Source: Phycisphaerales bacterium UBA7800
GTDB taxonomy: Bacteria > Planctomycetota > Phycisphaerae > Phycisphaerales > Phycisphaeraceae
Direction of reading: 5' to 3'
Length of the DNA stretch: 64,000 nt
Assembly: GCA_002480565.1 (NCBI GenBank)
Contig: DLCK01000084.1
Location: 62,001-126,000 of the forward strand
The notes beneath the pieces are model-generated. The model saw only the letters and a list, made by a program, of their open reading frames with translations, did no database searches and had not been told where the DNA came from. Shown piece after piece: positions 19,334 to 27,814 of this stretch. The translations under genes were made by a program, and so were the position numbers. The first letter of the stretch is position 1. Each line of letters begins with the position of its first letter.

Positions 19334-20173
19334 TCAGCCCTTAATAGCGCCAGCAGCCAAGCCCTTGACGAACCATCGCATGGTGAAAAGGAACATGATC
19401 ACAAGCGGGATCGACGCAATGGCATAACCGGCCATCATCTCGCCCCACTGCTTGACGTATTCACCTTCCAATCGCAGCAGGCCGACAGGGATCGTCAACT
19501 TCTCATCGTCCCGCAAGACAACCAGAGGCAGCATCACGTTGTTCCAGACTCCCAGGAATTTCATAATGGCAACGGTAGCTAAAATCGATCCTGAAAGGGG
19601 CAACACGACCGTGGTGATCTGACGAAGATGCGATGCACCATCAATCTGGGCGGACTCGAAAAGTTCTTTGGGAATATCCTCAATGAACTGTTTGAGGATG
19701 AAGATGCCGGCAATCTGACCACCTGCTGAAGAGACGATGATAATGCCCCACAAGCTGTTGACCATGCCCATCGAACGGATAAGCCAGAAGAGGGTCACCA
19801 ACGTCGCTGCGGTACCGGGGAGGAACATTGAAGCGATGATACCGTAGTAAATAATGTTCCGACCTTTGAATCGGTAACGTGCCAAGACATAGCTGGTGAG
19901 GATCACCATAATCATCCCCAAAGCCACGGAGATGACCGCGGTGACGATGGAGTTGGCGATGTAGTTTTTGACAATGTTCCATGCCACGCCCCAGTTTTCC
20001 CAATGCCACTGGCTTGGTGCATCAAAAAACCAAGGGTTGGCCTGGAATTGTTCGTTGGATTTGAAACTGATACAGAACATCACAAACAGCGGGTAAAAGG
20101 CGAAGAACAACACAAAGAGAATAATTGCGTATTTAGGGGCTTCGCCGAGTTTGGTGGGCCGAGAAGTACTCAT
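19334..20173 (-). CDS. Carbohydrate ABC permease, MalG type
   Basis: A 279-residue inner-membrane permease with six predicted membrane segments and the conserved cytoplasmic EAA loop near residue 185 (ESAQIDGASHLRQITTVVLPLSG). The N-terminal segment (AIILFVLFFAFYPLFVMFCISFK) and length are typical of MalG/UgpE partners. It is the last gene of the operon lipoprotein, binding protein, permease, permease. No ATPase gene is in the operon. The ligand is probably an oligosaccharide handled by the neighbouring GH95-like and lyase-like enzymes. Confidence 0.95.
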   Translation of the reverse strand: MSTSRPTKLGEAPKYAIILFVLFFAFYPLFVMFCISFKSNEQFQANPWFFDAPSQWHWENWGVAWNIVKNYIANSIVTAVISVALGMIMVILTSYVLARYRFKGRNIIYYGIIASMFLPGTAATLVTLFWLIRSMGMVNSLWGIIIVSSAGGQIAGIFILKQFIEDIPKELFESAQIDGASHLRQITTVVLPLSGSILATVAIMKFLGVWNNVMLPLVVLRDDEKLTIPVGLLRLEGEYVKQWGEMMAGYAIASIPLVIMFLFTMRWFVKGLAAGAIKG

Positions 20174-20185
20174 GTGTCACTTTCA

Positions 20186-20343
20186 GATTTCGAATTTTGG
20201 ATTTGGAATTTCGGATTTTCGCAAACAGTGCAACGAGTTCCCGAATCCATAACACTTTCTGGTTAATCAAACAAACAAGTCAGTTGCCAATGCATCTTGT
20301 GGCAGTTTTTGTCTTGGAATCAAATCCGAAATTCGAAATCCAA
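20186..20343. repeat. TTTCGAAT-word inverted repeat, copy 1
   Basis: Left arm 20186-20220 is AT-rich words of the type GATTTCGAATTTTGGATTTG. Right arm 20315-20343 on the opposite strand reads GGATTTCGAATTTCGGATTT. The pair fills the 186-bp gap between the two permease genes. A second pair of the same family is at 39267-39434. Confidence 0.7.
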
Positions 20344-20359
20344 GCCCCCAAACCTGCCA

Positions 20360-21880
20360 TCACTTTTCAACCTTCACATAACGTTGGTAAATCACCGTAA
20401 GCAGTAACACCAGCATGAAGAGCACCATACCCAGCGCACAGGCATAACCAAATTTACCTTGGAGAAATGCCTGTTGATACATATACAAACCGGGGACCAT
20501 ACCTTTGTTACCTGGGCCACCAGCTGCCCCCAAAAGGATGAGGAAAAATTCGTAGGCGGTCAGGGTGCCAATGGTCATGAAAATCAAATTGATACGCACC
20601 TGAGTCATAATCAATGGAAGTTCAATGGAGAACACCCGACGGATCGGCCCCACGCCATCGAGTTCCGCTGCTTCGTAGACATCCGTGGAAATCTGCTGCA
20701 AGCCAGAAAGGTAGATAAGCACCCCCACCGTACCAACCCAGGGGAAACCCCAGAAGATAATCGCAGGCAGAACCAAGTCTTTGTTACCTAACCATGCAGG
20801 TGAGCCAAATTCGAACTGACCGGTGGAGGTCACCCATATCTTCCCAAAGGCAACAAACAGGCAGCCGATGATCACCGACGCTAAGCCAACCCATTTGACA
20901 ATATCCTTGGCAGCGATCGTGTTCGTCATTTTGCGAACCGCAAAGTTCAACACTTCAGCAACCAACACCAAGACCGGCAACATATACAACCGTTCCTGAC
21001 AGGTCCAAATCCCAGCAAGCATCCACAAACACCACAGCAGCCATGACGGGCCGGAACTGCGGGCAATGCTGATGACAAACAACACAACACCCACAAATGC
21101 GAGGATAGCTCCCATGCTGTTGCCTTGCACATTTGTTTTGACTAACAAGTAGGTGCAAACAGCCAGCCCCACGGTTAACACCGCACGACGAAGATTCGCT
21201 ATGGGTTCAACACTTCGTGCAGCACAGGTCATCACCACCGCACCAAAAGTCAGCATGCCCCAGACACTTGAAAACAGTGTCGTGACCGGGCCGTTGATGA
21301 TGGGTGCCAGGCTCGTTGCGATGTTGGGCATCACACCTGGCAGCTCCTTGGTGCCATCGAGCCAACTAAGTAAATCCATCCCGCCGGTGAGAGTCAAAAA
21401 GCGGTTGAGAATACCAAAGTCCGGCTCATAGAAACTCTTCCAGATCAGCAACCAAACCAGGCCGGGAATGACCATGGGAATCACGAAAGCCACTTGGAAA
21501 ATATAACGCCAGCGATCCGAGGCCAGACGATGCAATGCGATAGCAGTAATGATACCGGGCCACATTTTGATAAGGTTGGCTACCAGCAGAATCACGACCA
21601 GTTGGAATGAATTCCAGAACAGTGGGTCAGCCAAAGCATCCTGAAAGTTTTTGAGTCCGATGAACTCTTCAATCTGCCCAGGTTCCCAACGGTAAAACGC
21701 TTTGATGACCACATCGAGTTTTGGATAGTAGCTAAAGACTAGCATACTCACGATCGTGGGGAACATCAGCAGATACAGTAAGGAAACAGTTTTCACCCGC
21801 GCGAGTATCCGCGGGAGGGTAAATTTACTGTTACTCGAACCAGGAGCCGTTGGAGTTGTTTTGATTGCGGTTTGGGTCAT
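20360..21880 (-). CDS. Carbohydrate ABC permease, MalF type, with membrane insert
   Basis: A 506-residue permease, clearly longer than the usual ~300. The ends are conventional: N-terminal segment LLYLLMFPTIVSMLVFSYYP, periplasmic part with RWEPGQIEEFIGLKNF, and the EAA loop near residue 405 (EAAELDGVGPIRRVFSIELPLIMT). Between them, roughly residues 170-350, is an insertion with about five extra hydrophobic segments (AVLTVGLAVCTYLLV, ILAFVGVVLFVISIA, WLLWCLWMLAGIW, WVGLASVIIGCLFVAF). The frame is continuous, so this is not a frameshift artefact. It pairs with the MalG-type permease downstream. Confidence 0.92.
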   Translation of the reverse strand: MTQTAIKTTPTAPGSSNSKFTLPRILARVKTVSLLYLLMFPTIVSMLVFSYYPKLDVVIKAFYRWEPGQIEEFIGLKNFQDALADPLFWNSFQLVVILLVANLIKMWPGIITAIALHRLASDRWRYIFQVAFVIPMVIPGLVWLLIWKSFYEPDFGILNRFLTLTGGMDLLSWLDGTKELPGVMPNIATSLAPIINGPVTTLFSSVWGMLTFGAVVMTCAARSVEPIANLRRAVLTVGLAVCTYLLVKTNVQGNSMGAILAFVGVVLFVISIARSSGPSWLLWCLWMLAGIWTCQERLYMLPVLVLVAEVLNFAVRKMTNTIAAKDIVKWVGLASVIIGCLFVAFGKIWVTSTGQFEFGSPAWLGNKDLVLPAIIFWGFPWVGTVGVLIYLSGLQQISTDVYEAAELDGVGPIRRVFSIELPLIMTQVRINLIFMTIGTLTAYEFFLILLGAAGGPGNKGMVPGLYMYQQAFLQGKFGYACALGMVLFMLVLLLTVIYQRYVKVEK

Positions 21881-21892
21881 AGCGTGAACTTT

Positions 21893-23716
21893 TTAATATT
21901 TCGGGAACGGTTCTTCAGTATGAATTTGTGACCACTGGGATCGAAGTCCATTGCCATTGTTGGCGGACACCACTTTGTATACGCCGCGAACGAACTTGTC
22001 TTTTGCAGACTGGTCGCCTTGGAACATCTCGCGGATTTTCTGAGTTGCGAGCATGCGTTCATTGTTGCGGTGGTTATTGCGAGATTTTTCCCACTCGGCA
22101 TACCACAAACGCTTGGTGCCGTTGTTTTCATTTTCCAAGCCAGCGACCACGCGCTGACTGAAAGTTTCATAATCCGTATCGCCGGACATATACAACCAGA
22201 GCTGGCCTTCATAGATGGTGCGGATGTTGGTTGAACCGGGGAAAAAGTTCATACCCGCACTCTTGGATAAGCCGTAAGGATTGGGTGAGAACGGCTTCAT
22301 CAGGTCCGTCGGACTGGTGCCCATGATCACCGGAATCCAGCCGGCATCACGGTTGAACTGCTGATTGACCTTGAAGCTGCTCATGTATCGCAGAAAGTCC
22401 ACCGCCCAGTCCACGTTCTGTGAACGCTGGAAAATTGAGTATGGGGCCCCCGCAGTCGCTTGAGCTTCATTGCCCGGATAGGTAATGAACTCGCCCCACT
22501 TCTCATCCTTGGCTGGCAAGGGGAATGGGATGATGCCGACTTCGAAGTTTTCTGACTTATCACTGTGTCCCTGAGCGCCTTTGATGATACCGTTGGCATC
22601 CCAGGCTCCAGAAGCGACCATTGCGGCCTGCCCAAGCACAAAGCGATTGATCGCCTGATCACGTCCCAGTGCCAAAAAGCCCGGAGGAAATTCCTTGCAG
22701 ACTTCTTCGATACACTGGTAGTAAGCTTTAATGCGTTCCTGATCGAATCCCCATATGCCGCGTTCCCAGCCTGCATAGGTTTCAACAGCCGTGACTGTCG
22801 AGTTCACATCCAGATCCAAATCCTCGGAATAGGTACTGGTAAAGGGGATCTTGTAGGCATCAGCAAACATGTTCTGACTGTAACTGCTACCTGCAATGGG
22901 AACGAGCTTGTGCTGATTTTTGAGTTTGGCAATGTGACGTAATGCCGAGGAGCAAAGAAGCAATCGCCCCAGGGTGTCCGGCGGACTGTCAGTTTGTGCC
23001 CATGCCTTTAACCCATCATTAACCTGTACGAATCCACCATCAACGCGATCACTCATCCAACTGTCATACTTGGGCTTGGTCAACTCTTTGCGAATGAGTT
23101 GCTTGGCTTCGGTGATGAGGGTGATGTTGTAATAAAGTCGAATGGCACCAAAGAAACTCGTTGGCACGGCATAGTGGTTTTGAAGCTTGTCATCCCAACC
23201 GCCCCGCATCCCGTCGTTGAACGTTTCACGCCAGGGTTTTTCAGCAAGGATCTTGGCAAGTTCCGGGTTAATATTCTCAGGAAGATATTCCGGAGCATTG
23301 TAGGGATTGGGCTGCGCGACAAAATCGCCCATCGGCTCAAAATAACGAGCGATGTAATCACCACTGGCCATCTTGGCGAAACCTTTTTCGCAGATGTCCG
23401 GTGCCGTGCCACTCATCAGGTGAACGTTGAGCCACTGGCCATAGACCTTTTCGGTCACCGGCATCTGCACCACCGTCACGTTGGCTTCTTTGACCTTGGG
23501 CAAAGCGTTGTAACTGGCGATCATCTTGTCCATGGCAACGCGGTAGCCTGGTTCAAGCTGCCAGTGAGCGATGCGGATGATCTTCTTGCCATCCGCGCCA
23601 CTGAATTTGTTGAACTCGCCAGCATTGAAGCTGTTGGAAAGAACCTGCGCCAGACTCAATCCAAAGACGACAAGCAGCAATCCTACGCCGAGAAAGTTTA
23701 GAGGAAGTTTCTTCAC
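21893..23716 (-). CDS. Extracellular sugar-binding protein (family 1 type)
   Basis: A 607-residue solute-binding protein with an N-terminal hydrophobic segment (FLGVGLLLVVFGLSLA) but no lipobox, so it is anchored or secreted. The body matches family-1 binding proteins: IIRIAHWQLEPGYRVAMDKMIASYN, MSGTAPDIC, VLGQAAMVASGAWDANGI, WAVDFLRYMSS. It is about 180 residues longer than the common ~420. It starts 3 bp after the lipoprotein gene and ends 12 bp before the permease, consistent with one transcript. The expected role is capture of an oligosaccharide at the cytoplasmic membrane. Confidence 0.9.
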   Translation of the reverse strand: MKKLPLNFLGVGLLLVVFGLSLAQVLSNSFNAGEFNKFSGADGKKIIRIAHWQLEPGYRVAMDKMIASYNALPKVKEANVTVVQMPVTEKVYGQWLNVHLMSGTAPDICEKGFAKMASGDYIARYFEPMGDFVAQPNPYNAPEYLPENINPELAKILAEKPWRETFNDGMRGGWDDKLQNHYAVPTSFFGAIRLYYNITLITEAKQLIRKELTKPKYDSWMSDRVDGGFVQVNDGLKAWAQTDSPPDTLGRLLLCSSALRHIAKLKNQHKLVPIAGSSYSQNMFADAYKIPFTSTYSEDLDLDVNSTVTAVETYAGWERGIWGFDQERIKAYYQCIEEVCKEFPPGFLALGRDQAINRFVLGQAAMVASGAWDANGIIKGAQGHSDKSENFEVGIIPFPLPAKDEKWGEFITYPGNEAQATAGAPYSIFQRSQNVDWAVDFLRYMSSFKVNQQFNRDAGWIPVIMGTSPTDLMKPFSPNPYGLSKSAGMNFFPGSTNIRTIYEGQLWLYMSGDTDYETFSQRVVAGLENENNGTKRLWYAEWEKSRNNHRNNERMLATQKIREMFQGDQSAKDKFVRGVYKVVSANNGNGLRSQWSQIHTEEPFPKY

Positions 23717-23719
23717 GTC

Positions 23720-24637
23720 TCATTCCCCAATCTGATAGAGATTGATTTTCGGAACCTGAATATTCTTACCCGGGTTCGCTTTAGCCAAACGTTCCAACGC
23801 CAACTGTGATTCAAAGGCACGACCACTTGTCGGTGTAATACGGATAATTTTTTGATAGTAAAGCACACTGGTATCAAGCTCACTTGGGATCTTTTCAGCA
23901 AGCATCGCCATACGCCAGTAAAACGCACTGATCTGCGACTCCGCTGGCAAGCCGATCTCGTCAGCCTTGATGTAACAGGCAAGTGCCTTGGCTGGTTCGT
24001 TGAGGTCCAGTTGATATGTCGACCCCATGTAGGTCAACATCGGCGAAGCGAAGACATTGTCCGGACGCTTGACCAACCACTGTTCAAGAAGCTCCACACC
24101 TTGACGAATCGTTTGTGGATCATCGACCACTTGAATGTATGTGCCAGCATTCCAGAGCATGGCTTCATCAGCCAACTCCTGATCGGGATATGCGTCTATG
24201 ACCTTTTGGTAAAAAACCCGAGCCTTATCCATGTCAACTTCGTCACCCGGATAATCACGCAGTTCGGCAATACGCCCAAGATTAATCAGAGCGCGACCGA
24301 CAAGTTGCTTATCAGGACATCCGTCGACAATTTTCTGGAACAATTCAATCGCTTCAACACTCAAAGCCTCGGTCGGTGGCGTAATGTGTTGAGCACAGGT
24401 TGCACGAGCGTAAAGAGATTTGAAATATTGCGGGTGATCGCTGGGCATTGACTCAAGCAATTCGCCGAACATTTGGTAGCTGACGGGAAAGTTGAAACAG
24501 ACGAGTTCTTCTGTCGCTCTCTCAAAGGCCTCGTTCAATTCCGCTTCTGATAATTCAGCAGCTTTTCTGGAGCAAGCTGCCAAGCTAACCAGAACAATGC
24601 CCAAAAGACAAACGATACCGTACTTTGGTTTCATCAA
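23720..24637 (-). CDS. TPR-containing lipoprotein of sugar transport operon
   Basis: A 305-residue protein with a lipoprotein signal (GIVCLLGIVLVSLAAC; LAAC lipobox). The rest is a helical repeat protein with TPR-like units (ALINLGRIAELRDYPGDEVDMDKARVFYQKVIDAYPDQELADEAM, PAKALACYIKADEIGLPAESQ). First gene of the operon with the binding protein and two permeases. TPR lipoproteins beside binding-protein transporters could help deliver substrate or organise the complex; no enzyme motif is present, so the role is inferred from position only. Confidence 0.82.
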   Translation of the reverse strand: MMKPKYGIVCLLGIVLVSLAACSRKAAELSEAELNEAFERATEELVCFNFPVSYQMFGELLESMPSDHPQYFKSLYARATCAQHITPPTEALSVEAIELFQKIVDGCPDKQLVGRALINLGRIAELRDYPGDEVDMDKARVFYQKVIDAYPDQELADEAMLWNAGTYIQVVDDPQTIRQGVELLEQWLVKRPDNVFASPMLTYMGSTYQLDLNEPAKALACYIKADEIGLPAESQISAFYWRMAMLAEKIPSELDTSVLYYQKIIRITPTSGRAFESQLALERLAKANPGKNIQVPKINLYQIGE

Positions 24638-25011
24638 AATGGTCTCAATCAGTTTTACAATTCAGTATTCCGTCTTCGCAACTACTCATTGCCTTGATGA
24701 TTGACAAGGCCTACCCGTTGTGCCGAACCACATTTTTGTATTAGTCAAAATGTTTACTGTTCAGAACTGTCGTTGGGGGCTCCAAGCAGACGATGTACCC
24801 GAGTCTGCTTGATGTGAGCAAAGGATTATGAAGGTTTTTTACGGATGATGCAAGCGTTTGTATCCGTTAATTTTTGTTTGCAGGATTTTTCATACACTTA
24901 CCCAACTTTCTGTATCACAACACACCTTTTATACACCTGCAAGTGATACAAATCGAAAGGTTTTTAATACAAGGTAAAGACGAAAATGCGATCGATGGCT
25001 CATTCGCGGTG
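24638..25011. promoter_or_regulatory. Upstream region of sugar ABC operon with LacI-like operator
   Basis: This 374-bp stretch holds no gene. At 24849-24862 the sequence TGCAAGCGTTTGTA is a CG-centred near-palindrome (10 of 14 positions) like LacI/GalR operators, framed by ACGGAT (24841) and ATCCGT (24862-24867). It lies about 210 bp upstream of the first gene of the sugar operon, so it is a candidate binding site for the LacI or GntR-LacI regulator nearby. Confidence 0.35.
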
Positions 25012-25440
25012 CTATTGATCTTCAAACGGATCAGCCAACAACTCAATCGTCGGTGCATGCAAACTGTCATATGGCAAATCCTGCCCTCGCCCCAAACGTG
25101 GATTAAATCGTTCGACCGGCAAATCAAGTATCCGCCTGATTGCGTGGTATTCATCTTTCAAAAGTTGGCGGATGTCAATGCCCATATACACATCCGGCAA
25201 GTCGACGAATTTACTCTGCGCTGTTTTCCAAACCGAACGCACACCACGTGGATTGCCTCGCCGGACATGCTCAAGCACGACAGCACATTGAATCAACCCC
25301 TGATAAAACAGCTTCCGGGGACCTGATGCCATTACCCAGATATCTTCCCATGTTTCATGGGCATCGAACCATTCCTGTTCATTGAACAAGCGTAGTCCCT
25401 CATGGAAAATGGCAGCTTCGTCGAAGGTGTCGTCAGGCAT
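25012..25440 (-). CDS. DUF309 domain protein
   Basis: A 142-residue soluble protein matching DUF309 throughout: GLRLFNEQEWFDAHETWEDIWVMASGPRKLFYQGLIQCAVVLEHVRRGNPRGVRSVW. The invariant His and Glu residues of the HExWE motif are present. The biochemical function of this family is not established. It lies in a same-strand row with a GNAT acetyltransferase and a phosphodiesterase, spaced 75 and 59 bp, which may be a loose operon. Confidence 0.88.
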   Translation of the reverse strand: MPDDTFDEAAIFHEGLRLFNEQEWFDAHETWEDIWVMASGPRKLFYQGLIQCAVVLEHVRRGNPRGVRSVWKTAQSKFVDLPDVYMGIDIRQLLKDEYHAIRRILDLPVERFNPRLGRGQDLPYDSLHAPTIELLADPFEDQ

Positions 25441-25515
25441 GATAAAAGGTCACAAAGTGTGAAAAAATAGAGAGTGCAACCAACCTTCGTTCCAAGGTTT
25501 GAAGCGGGTGAGGTA

Positions 25516-26028
25516 TCACTCATCCTTCATCTGGCGGTAGAGGTCCAGATAGAACTCAAGGAGTTCCTTGCCATGGATGGATTTACTTCGGGTATGTTGG
25601 AACCCGAAGCGGTCGAAGAGCCCCACCACTGATTCTGCGTTGAACTGCGTATCTAAAACAACTTTGAGGAACTTGTGCACTTTGCAGTGTTCCAAGGCGT
25701 GTTCAAGCAGTCGAGCGCCGATATTGGTATTCTGCCAATCTTTTTCAACACGCAGGCGACGAATTTCCCCCATGTGTCCATCCTGCTCATGAAAGCAACC
25801 GATCATGCCACGCACCTGTCCGTCGACTTCTGCGACCCAGAAGTGATTGGCATCTTCGCTGAAATAGGCTTCATGAATATTATCAATATCCGCGCCGGTG
25901 TCGTTGGCTGCAATCTGACCAGCAAGTAACCCATCCGTGTAAAGACGAGCGACAGCAGGCTGATCGTTGGTGTGGTATGTCCGAACGGTCAGGTTTTCAA
26001 GTATGGTTTGGTCCTGCATTGACTGCAT
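25516..26028 (-). CDS. GNAT-family N-acetyltransferase
   Basis: A 170-residue acetyl-CoA-dependent acetyltransferase. The central part shows the family core: HFWVAEVDGQVRGMIGCF, then EIRRLRVEKDWQNTNIGARLLEHALEHCK (acetyl-CoA loop, with NTNIGARL in place of the usual Q/RxxGxG/A) and VLDTQFNAESVVGLFDRFGFQ. The substrate is unknown. There are no specific clues from the neighbours (DUF309, phosphodiesterase). Confidence 0.88.
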   Translation of the reverse strand: MQSMQDQTILENLTVRTYHTNDQPAVARLYTDGLLAGQIAANDTGADIDNIHEAYFSEDANHFWVAEVDGQVRGMIGCFHEQDGHMGEIRRLRVEKDWQNTNIGARLLEHALEHCKVHKFLKVVLDTQFNAESVVGLFDRFGFQHTRSKSIHGKELLEFYLDLYRQMKDE

Positions 26029-26087
26029 GAAAAAAAATATCCTATCGCTTGGTCAAGCTTGCCCGGCTTCTACCCCGCCAGGGCATT

Positions 26088-26612
26088 TTAGCAGCTTTTG
26101 TCGATGGGGAAAAATGTCAGTTGATCTGTCTGCGTATCAAGCAATGCCACGGTGTAGGAACTGGCGCGGTGTAGTGCGCCAGGATTAATAATCCGGGTCT
26201 TCCCAACGCGATCATCTTTGACCATATGTGTATGCCCATGACAGAGATAACGGACTTGTTCGTGCAGTGGACCGTCAAATGCCGATGACTGATCGCCATG
26301 GAAATAAACCATTGCGCTACCATCGTCGAATTCCATTCTACCAACAGGATGGTCGACCTGTATACCCAATTCCTTGGCATAACGAGTCAAATCTGCAACA
26401 TCCCAGTCCACATTCCCAAAAACCAGATTCACCGGGATCGTCTGACCGGGTTTGTCAGGATGTTCAACCAATAAAGCGTCAATGACTTCAGGGCTTCCCA
26501 CATCGCCGAGGTAAATCAGGCGTCGCGCTCCCTCTTGGACAAGCAATTCTGCGGCTGTCGCAGTGATTCGGCCCCGTCCATGAGCATCAGATAGCAGACC
26601 AATCTTTGCCAA
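26088..26612 (-). CDS. YfcE/MJ0936-type metallophosphodiesterase
   Basis: A 174-residue calcineurin-like phosphoesterase with the complete two-metal site: SDAHG, YLGDVG, FGNVDWD, HGDQ and CHGHTHM. Family members hydrolyse phosphodiesters such as bis-p-nitrophenyl phosphate or 2',3'-cyclic nucleotides; the natural substrate is unclear. The start codon is TTG at 26612, preceded by AGGGAAG. It is divergent from trpC. Confidence 0.9.
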   Translation of the reverse strand: MAKIGLLSDAHGRGRITATAAELLVQEGARRLIYLGDVGSPEVIDALLVEHPDKPGQTIPVNLVFGNVDWDVADLTRYAKELGIQVDHPVGRMEFDDGSAMVYFHGDQSSAFDGPLHEQVRYLCHGHTHMVKDDRVGKTRIINPGALHRASSYTVALLDTQTDQLTFFPIDKSC

Positions 26613-26755
26613 AATACTTCCCTGTCGTCGATAAAACCTTGTAATTCAGGCCCATAAGCCAATCAGAACCAACACCACAATACGGCTCTGACACCTTGCT
26701 ATGAACCTGTTAAGATGTGCGCTTTGACCCCCAAAATTCATTGGATTCAAGTCAC

Positions 26756-27568
26756 ATGGCTGACATCTTAGCAAACATTATTGTCCGCAAGCAACGTGAT
26801 TTATTGGACCTGCAAAAAAAGGTCAGTTTTGAGCAGATTCAAGGCCAATTATCCACTGCCAGACCGCCACGTGACTTTTTTGCAGCCATGACCCAACCGG
26901 TTGGCCAATTATGCGTCCTTTCGGAAGTCAAGAAAGCCAGCCCCTCCGCCGGACTCATCCGGGCGGACTTTGATGCGGTTGCCATTGCCAAAGCCTATGA
27001 AGCCAATGGCGCATCGGCGATTAGCTGCCTGACGGACGAGCCATTTTTTCAAGGCTCATTGGACTATCTCACAGCAATCAGTGAGACGATTGACTTACCG
27101 GTGATGCGTAAGGATTTCATCATTGACCCGTATCAGGTGGTCGAAGCCCGTGTCGCTGGAGCCGATGCCTTGCTGCTGATCGCCGAATGTCTGGATGATC
27201 AGACACTTTATGCTTTGCACAAACTGACAGGTGAGTTGGGGATGGGATGTCTGCTGGAAATTTTTGATCCAGCCAATCTCGACCGCGCCCAAAACGTCAT
27301 CGCGGATCAACCGGGGACGCCTACCCTTCTTGGGATCAATAACCGTGACCTTAAAGCGATGGTCACACATCTGGATCATACTTTGGATTTGCTACCGCAT
27401 ATCGACAATCTCGATACCCTCGTCAGCGAGTCGGGAATCAAGACCGGTGAGGATGTCAGAAAACTCAGAAAAGCCGGCGTCCATCGGATACTCATCGGCG
27501 AACACCTTATGCGTCAACCTGATCCTGGCATTGCCTTGGCCAAACTCATCACCGACTCTGATATCTGA
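26756..27568 (+). CDS. trpC: Indole-3-glycerol phosphate synthase
   Basis: A 270-residue (beta/alpha)8-barrel enzyme of tryptophan synthesis, converting CdRP to indole-3-glycerol phosphate. Hallmarks: N-terminal ILANIIVRKQRDL, catalytic SEVKKASPSAG, VMRKDFIIDPYQV, LLEIFD, GINNRDLK and SESGI. I start at ATG 26756 because the family begins with this ILxxIV motif; a GTG at 26717 would add 13 residues. It is a monocistronic gene, not fused to TrpF and not in a trp operon. Confidence 0.96.
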   Translation: MADILANIIVRKQRDLLDLQKKVSFEQIQGQLSTARPPRDFFAAMTQPVGQLCVLSEVKKASPSAGLIRADFDAVAIAKAYEANGASAISCLTDEPFFQGSLDYLTAISETIDLPVMRKDFIIDPYQVVEARVAGADALLLIAECLDDQTLYALHKLTGELGMGCLLEIFDPANLDRAQNVIADQPGTPTLLGINNRDLKAMVTHLDHTLDLLPHIDNLDTLVSESGIKTGEDVRKLRKAGVHRILIGEHLMRQPDPGIALAKLITDSDI

Positions 27569-27814
27569 TCGACATCATTTCTAATCGCATGCAACCAAGT
27601 CTGCATTTGGAAAGAAACACACAAGTGATGGTTATTGGGAGCTTGAGTCTTATTGGCCATTGAAGTTCGCGGATCATGATGTTTGTATCAATTGTCACTC
27701 ATTCTAATCCAGATTCACGCACAAAAAGAGTTAAGCGTCTGCTTAACGTGACCGAATAGTTTTCCAATGGATTCACCTGATGTGGTGATCCTTTTCAATC
27801 CAAGGAGCTATTCA

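Noticed and set aside
20360..21880. Frameshift or gene fusion in the MalF-type permease
   Set aside because: The frame is uninterrupted and both flanks match one permease; an internal insertion explains the length better.
27730..27747. GTTAAGC/GCTTAAC hairpin as terminator of trpC
   Set aside because: It is about 160 bp after trpC and has no T-run; it may belong to the leader of the binding-protein gene, but no function can be claimed.
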